Part shown: piece by piece, positions 60,164 to 64,000 of the stretch
Numbering within the stretch: the first letter of the stretch is position 1
How the letters are laid out: each line of letters begins with the position of its first letter
The notes under the pieces: generated by a model
The model's input: the letters and a program-made list of their open reading frames with translations, nothing else
Told to the model about the DNA's origin: nothing
Database searches by the model: none
Position numbers and translations under genes: made by a program
Assembly: GCF_965662505.1 (NCBI RefSeq)
Contig: NZ_CBFIHX010000001.1
Span: 1 to 64,000 of the forward strand
DNA: 64,000 nt
Direction: 5' to 3'
Origin: Pseudomaricurvus sp965662505
GTDB lineage: Bacteria; Pseudomonadota; Gammaproteobacteria; Pseudomonadales; Cellvibrionaceae

Positions 60164-61423
60164 ATGAATTTAACCGATCTGAAAACAAAACCCATTGAAG
60201 AACTCATCGCCATTGCCAAAGAAATGGGCATGGAAAACCTGGCCCGGTCCCGCAAGCAAGATATTATTTTTAATATTCTTAAGCGTCACGCCAAAAGCGG
60301 CGAAGACATTTACGGTGACGGTGTGCTGGAAATTCTTCAGGACGGCTTTGGTTTCCTGCGCTCTTCAGACAGCTCTTATCTGGCAGGACCCGATGACATT
60401 TACGTCTCCCCAAGCCAGATTCGCCGCTTTAACCTGCGCACCGGTGACACCATCGAAGGCAAGATCCGGCCTCCTAAAGATGGCGAACGCTACTTCGCCA
60501 TGCTCAAAGTTAATCAGATTAACTTCGACAAGCCGGAAAGCTCCAAGAACAAAATTTTATTTGAAAACCTGACGCCACTGTTCCCCAATGAACGTATGGT
60601 ACTGGAAGCCGGTAATGGCTCCACAGAAGACTTAACCGGTCGAATCATCGACCTGATCGCCCCCATCGGTAAAGGCCAGCGCGGATTGATCGTCGCACCA
60701 CCAAAAGCCGGTAAAACCATCATGATGCAGAACATTGCTCAGGCGATCACCCGCAACAACCCCGAATGCCACTTAATTGTTTTACTGATCGATGAGCGTC
60801 CGGAAGAAGTGACCGAAATGCAGCGCTCTGTGCGCGGCGAAGTGGTTGCCTCCACCTTCGATGAGCCACCGGCCCGTCACGTTCAGGTTGCCGAAATGGT
60901 GATCGAAAAAGCCAAACGCCTGGTCGAACACAAAAAAGACGTGATCATCCTGCTGGACTCCATTACCCGTCTGGCTCGCGCCTACAACACCATCGTACCG
61001 TCCTCCGGTAAAGTACTGACCGGCGGTGTCGACGCTCACGCGCTGGAGCGTCCAAAGCGTTTCTTCGGTGCTGCGCGTAATATCGAAGAGGGCGGCAGTC
61101 TGTCCATCGTCGCCACCGCACTGGTAGATACCGGTTCGAAAATGGACGAAGTTATCTTTGAAGAGTTTAAAGGTACTGGTAACCAGGAACTGCACCTGGA
61201 TCGCAAGATCTCGGAAAAGCGCGTCTATCCTGCCATCAATATCCGCAAATCAGGCACCCGTCGCGAAGACTTGCTGATGCGCGAAGACGAACTGCAACGA
61301 GTCTGGATCCTGCGCAAACTGCTGCACGATATGGAAGACGTCAACGCGACGGAATTTCTTGTCGACAAGCTCAAGGATCACAAATCCAACGACGAGTTCT
61401 TCCTGTCGATGAAGCGCAAGTAA
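60164..61423 (+). CDS. rho: transcription termination factor Rho
   Basis: Rho is a hexameric RNA-dependent ATPase that ends transcripts. The 419-aa protein matches E. coli Rho in size: MNLTDLKTKPIEELIAIAKE, the RNA-binding cold-shock-like domain (DILQ-type GFGFLRSSDSSYLAGPDDIY), Walker A IVAPPKAGKTIMMQ, LLIDERPEEVTEMQR, LLDSITRLARAYNTI, the Q-loop SSGKVLTGGVD and KSGTRREDLL. A strong promoter and long leader lie upstream and a good terminator lies at 61493. Confidence 0.98.
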   Translation: MNLTDLKTKPIEELIAIAKEMGMENLARSRKQDIIFNILKRHAKSGEDIYGDGVLEILQDGFGFLRSSDSSYLAGPDDIYVSPSQIRRFNLRTGDTIEGKIRPPKDGERYFAMLKVNQINFDKPESSKNKILFENLTPLFPNERMVLEAGNGSTEDLTGRIIDLIAPIGKGQRGLIVAPPKAGKTIMMQNIAQAITRNNPECHLIVLLIDERPEEVTEMQRSVRGEVVASTFDEPPARHVQVAEMVIEKAKRLVEHKKDVIILLDSITRLARAYNTIVPSSGKVLTGGVDAHALERPKRFFGAARNIEEGGSLSIVATALVDTGSKMDEVIFEEFKGTGNQELHLDRKISEKRVYPAINIRKSGTRREDLLMREDELQRVWILRKLLHDMEDVNATEFLVDKLKDHKSNDEFFLSMKRK

Positions 61424-61492
61424 GCTCCTAAAGCGCATCGACACCCGTCACACGGCTGTCAGAGTCGGCACCACCGGCTTTTGACGTCCCTG

Positions 61493-61524
61493 AAGACCCT
61501 GCTCCGGCAGGGTCTTTGCGTTTA
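61493..61524 (+). terminator. Rho-independent terminator after rho
   Basis: AAGACCCTGC-TCCG-GCAGGGTCTT is a perfect 10-bp stem with a stable TCCG tetraloop, followed by TGCGTTT. It ends the rho transcript. Confidence 0.88.
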
Positions 61525-61899
61525 AAATACCGACATTTACGCGGGAATCCTTCTCATAAACAGCACCAGAGACCAATAATATTGCGTCCATCTCCCGACT
61601 GCAGAACAATTTCCGACTACAGAGTCATCTCGCCACCCACCAAGAAAACCCCTACTGACGCGATAATTTGTGGCCTTTTATCAGAATGACCGCTAAGTCC
61701 ATTTCGGTATATTGAAAATGTGATGAAATATTTCCTTCACGGCCCACTGACGTCTACATTTACTTCCGGATACCCCGTTCTATAGAATCGCCGCAAAATA
61801 AACAGGAGCGCTCAGATAGCACTATCCGCAGCTCCGGGCAGCACACAAAAAAATCCATGTTTATTAACATACGTTGTTGATGTAAAGAGAGATGAAACA
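61525..61899. promoter_or_regulatory. spacer with promoter for the FadL-like porin
   Basis: TTTACT (61759-61764) and TATAGA (61781-61786) are 16 nt apart, giving a leader of about 107 nt. No FadR-like site was recognised. The rest (61525-61750) has no gene that I can support. Confidence 0.4.
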
Positions 61900-63171
61900 A
61901 TGATGAAGCAACTGAATTCCCGCAACCTGATGCTGGCCGCGATGGCCATCAGCGCGCCTTTTGCCACTCACGTACACGCCGCCGGCTTCCAACTCAACGA
62001 ACACAGCGCCGCCGGTCTGGGCCGCGCCTTTGCCGGCGAAGCCGCCTATGGCGATAACGCCGCTGGCATCGCCCGCAACCCGGCTCTGGCCACCCGCTTT
62101 GACAACCTCAGCATTTCCGCCGGTGCCACCCACGTGAATCCTGAAGTCGATGGCGAAGGTAATGTAACCTACGTCACCACCGCCACCGCAAATGCCGATA
62201 AAGAAGACTTTGCCCCCACTGCCTGGGTTCCCAATGCTTACCTGGTACAGCCGATCAATGACCGCTGGAGCTGGGGACTGGCCCTCAACTCACACTTTGG
62301 TCTGAGCACTGACTTTGGTGACGACTACAATGGTGCCGATCTGGCCGACGAAGCCGAGATTCTGACCTACAACCTCAACCCCAGCGTTGCTTACCAAGTC
62401 ACCGACAGCATAAGCCTGGGGCTGGGCATCAGCCTTGTGAAAGCCGAGGCCACCTTTGGTACCGCACTGCCTTTCGATTTCGGCACTTTCGGCAAAGGCT
62501 CTCAGGTATTGAAGCTGGAAGGTGACGATACCAGCTGGGGCTGGAATGCAGGTGCAACCTGGCAGGCAACCGACGCTCTGCGTCTGGGTCTGGCCTACCG
62601 CAGCGAAGTGGACCTGACATTGGAAGGGGATTCCACCACCGATCTGCCAGCAGCACTGACCGGCAACAACTTTGATCAGGGCGGCTCCCTGGATCTGACG
62701 CTGCCTGCGGGTGCTGAACTGTCCGGTGTCTACGAATTAACGCCAGCGTGGGATATCTCGGCCAGCGTGTCGTGGACTGACTGGAGTGTGTTCGAAGTAC
62801 TGGAAGTGGATTTTGATGATGGCACCAATCAGCATTTGAAAGACGAAAACTTCGACGACAATATGCGCTACAGCATTGGCAGCACCTACGAGTTCAACAA
62901 AAACTGGACAGCACGCGTAGGGCTTGCGTATGACGAAAGCGCAGTCTCTGCCGAGTATCGCTCACTGAGCATTCCGGACACCGACCGTATCTGGTACAGC
63001 GCTGGCTTTACCTATCGCTACGATCAAAACCTGAGTGTCGACTTCGCAGCCACTTACATTGATGGTGAAGAAGTGGATCTGACGGAAACGTCCAGCCTGG
63101 GCACAACCTTCTCGGGTTCGACTCACGGTGATGCTGAACTGTTTTCTTTCTCAGTCAATTATACTTTTTAA
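61900..63171 (+). CDS. FadL/OmpP1-family outer-membrane transporter
   Basis: FadL-family barrels take up hydrophobic compounds such as long-chain fatty acids and aromatics. The 423-aa protein has a signal peptide (cleaved after HVHA near residue 27), then the FadL N-terminal hatch pattern GFQLNEHSAAGLGRAFAGEA and DNAAGIARNPALATRF, typical strand motifs such as LNPSVAYQVTDSISLGLG and a terminal Phe (FSVNYTF). It is close to E. coli FadL in length. The start may be 61900 or 61903 (ATGATG), with AGAGAG upstream. The substrate is unknown. Confidence 0.92.
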   Translation: MMKQLNSRNLMLAAMAISAPFATHVHAAGFQLNEHSAAGLGRAFAGEAAYGDNAAGIARNPALATRFDNLSISAGATHVNPEVDGEGNVTYVTTATANADKEDFAPTAWVPNAYLVQPINDRWSWGLALNSHFGLSTDFGDDYNGADLADEAEILTYNLNPSVAYQVTDSISLGLGISLVKAEATFGTALPFDFGTFGKGSQVLKLEGDDTSWGWNAGATWQATDALRLGLAYRSEVDLTLEGDSTTDLPAALTGNNFDQGGSLDLTLPAGAELSGVYELTPAWDISASVSWTDWSVFEVLEVDFDDGTNQHLKDENFDDNMRYSIGSTYEFNKNWTARVGLAYDESAVSAEYRSLSIPDTDRIWYSAGFTYRYDQNLSVDFAATYIDGEEVDLTETSSLGTTFSGSTHGDAELFSFSVNYTF

Positions 63172-63213
63172 TGATTTCACTGTTTAAGACGAGCTGATCA
63201 TTAAGCTGTAATC

Positions 63214-63251
63214 GACTGGGTAACCGTGAGCAGACTGGGTAACCGTCAGCA
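63214..63251. repeat. two tandem 19-bp repeats after the FadL-like gene
   Basis: GACTGGGTAACCGTGAGCA (63214-63232) and GACTGGGTAACCGTCAGCA (63233-63251) differ at one base. Confidence 0.95.
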
Positions 63252-63280
63252 GATTAACGATCAACGTCGCCATTGATTAC

Positions 63281-63319
63281 AAAAAAGCCGCGACTGACAA
63301 CGCCAATCGCGGCTTTTTT
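63281..63319. terminator. bidirectional terminator between the FadL-like and MscS genes
   Basis: AAAAAAGCCGCGA and TCGCGGCTTTTTT pair perfectly (13 bp) around a 13-nt loop, with A/T runs on both sides. It serves both converging genes. Confidence 0.95.
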
Positions 63320-63337
63320 GTATCAGCAGGCCAGGGA

Positions 63338-64000
63338 TCAACTTTCGCTGTTGGCCTCATCCAATACCGAAATCGCCCGTTTCAGCGCTTTTAAACGGCG
63401 CAGCTTACGCGCTTTCAAGGTCTCGGCTCTGGGGTCATCATCGTCATCCAGAACTTTTAATTCCTGCTTTAATTCACTGTAACTTTCTTTCAGCTCTTTC
63501 AGTTGCTGCGCCCGCTCGGCCTTATCGAATATCAAATTTTCCGGTTCCGGCTGCGAACCGTTATCGGCAATAACAAACGAGCGCTCGGGAATCACCTCAT
63601 CTTTCACCTGCCGTTGATTCATAAACGATGGCGACACAATTTCAATACTTTGCTCATGCAAACGGTCCATCATTTTTTTGCGCAGTAGAGAGCGTGAAGA
63701 CAACAACTGCTTCACTTCTTTCAAAAATCCCGCCACCCGATATTTCACCGAGAAGTCGCCGAGATCCATGACATAGACAAACGGCTCTTCCAGATTTGCA
63801 TCCTCCGCCGCCTGCAACAACATGGCTTCGATCAGATGGTGATCCACGTCATAACCCAGAGTCACTTCCGCTGAAACCACCGTGCCGTCCGCGTGCACAA
63901 CCTTGACCGGATGATTAGAAAGAAACAGGTTTGGAACGGTTAACAAGTCCCGATCTTCAGTTTGAATTTCCGTGTGAAACAAGCCCTGCTCCGTCACCCG
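63338..64000 (-). CDS. MscS-family mechanosensitive channel, C-terminal part (5' truncated)
   Basis: The frame is open to the window edge and its start lies outside. The visible 220 residues begin in the MscS beta-domain (TEQGLFHTEIQTEDRDLLTVPN, LFLSNHPVKV) and continue through the alpha/beta domain (VTLGYDVDHHLIEAML, YRVAGFLKEVKQLLSSRS). After about residue 130 the protein leaves the MscS pattern: a charged coiled coil (QQLKELKESYSELKQ, then DDDDD, then a Lys/Arg helix), which could bind regulators or lipids. The coding call is sure; the full architecture is not visible. Confidence 0.88.
   Translation of the reverse strand, partial: RVTEQGLFHTEIQTEDRDLLTVPNLFLSNHPVKVVHADGTVVSAEVTLGYDVDHHLIEAMLLQAAEDANLEEPFVYVMDLGDFSVKYRVAGFLKEVKQLLSSRSLLRKKMMDRLHEQSIEIVSPSFMNQRQVKDEVIPERSFVIADNGSQPEPENLIFDKAERAQQLKELKESYSELKQELKVLDDDDDPRAETLKARKLRRLKALKRAISVLDEANSES

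Overview
The window is a 64-kb piece of a gammaproteobacterial chromosome, most like the Pseudomonadales/Cellvibrionales group and probably marine. The evidence is a complete Pil-Chp twitching chemosensory operon beside gshB, tonB3, algH and ruvX, and a pilU-pilT-yggS-proC-yggT / metX-metW / rdgB-hemW block in the order known from Pseudomonas. From memory, the Pseudomonas pyr genes between ruvX and pilU are absent. Their place is taken by an 18-kb segment joining a biosynthetic cluster to an enterobacterial-type pckA-hslO-hslR-yrfG block. I saw no rRNA, tRNA, IS element, phage or CRISPR. I cannot name the species.

Layout. 1-2.9 kb: end of an unknown gene, a Tat-lipoprotein LD-carboxypeptidase, a DUF3703 protein and a small outer-membrane barrel. 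3.0-8.5 kb: an activated-methyl-cycle unit made of a SahR-like ArsR-methyltransferase regulator, metK, ahcY, metF and rsmE, preceded by a 28-bp perfect palindrome that overlaps a predicted promoter. 8.6-9.4 kb: a metallo-beta-lactamase-fold hydrolase. 9.5-22.8 kb (minus strand): pilG, pilH, pilI, pilJ, pilK, chpA, chpB, chpC. 23-26.2 kb: gshB, tonB3-like, algH, ruvX. 26.2-37.0 kb: two methyltransferases, then a dialkylresorcinol/aryl-polyene-like cluster (ABC transporter, ACP, ketosynthase, inactive ketosynthase partner, BtrH-type acyltransferase, small HTH protein, DarB, DarA, fused double-hotdog dehydratase). 37.1-44.4 kb: pckA, hslO, a DUF4124 protein, a Deg-like PDZ protease, hslR, a HAD nucleotidase and a patatin. 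44.5-56.2 kb: pilU, pilT, yggS, proC, yggT, a dynamin-like GTPase, metX, metW, a DUF4426 protein, rdgB, hemW. 56.4-64 kb: a hybrid sensor kinase, trxA, rho with a long leader, a FadL-family porin and the C-terminus of an MscS channel.

How the genes fit together. Type IV pilus motility is represented by its chemosensory operon, the retraction ATPases PilT and PilU, and a TonB3-like protein. Methionine/SAM metabolism appears twice: the SahR-type unit recycles S-adenosylhomocysteine, and metX-metW feeds homoserine into methionine synthesis. The secondary-metabolite cluster looks able to make an acyl or polyenoyl chain on a dedicated ACP, condense chains through DarB and DarA into a dialkylresorcinol, perhaps transfer an acyl group with the BtrH-type enzyme, and export or place the product with the ABC-2 transporter.

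Two non-coding themes stand out. Many spacers hold short tandem duplications (7-25 bp, 2-6 copies), often starting at or re-using the stop codon of the upstream gene. The methyl-cycle genes metK, ahcY and metF are each preceded by a GC-rich hairpin just upstream of the ribosome binding site.
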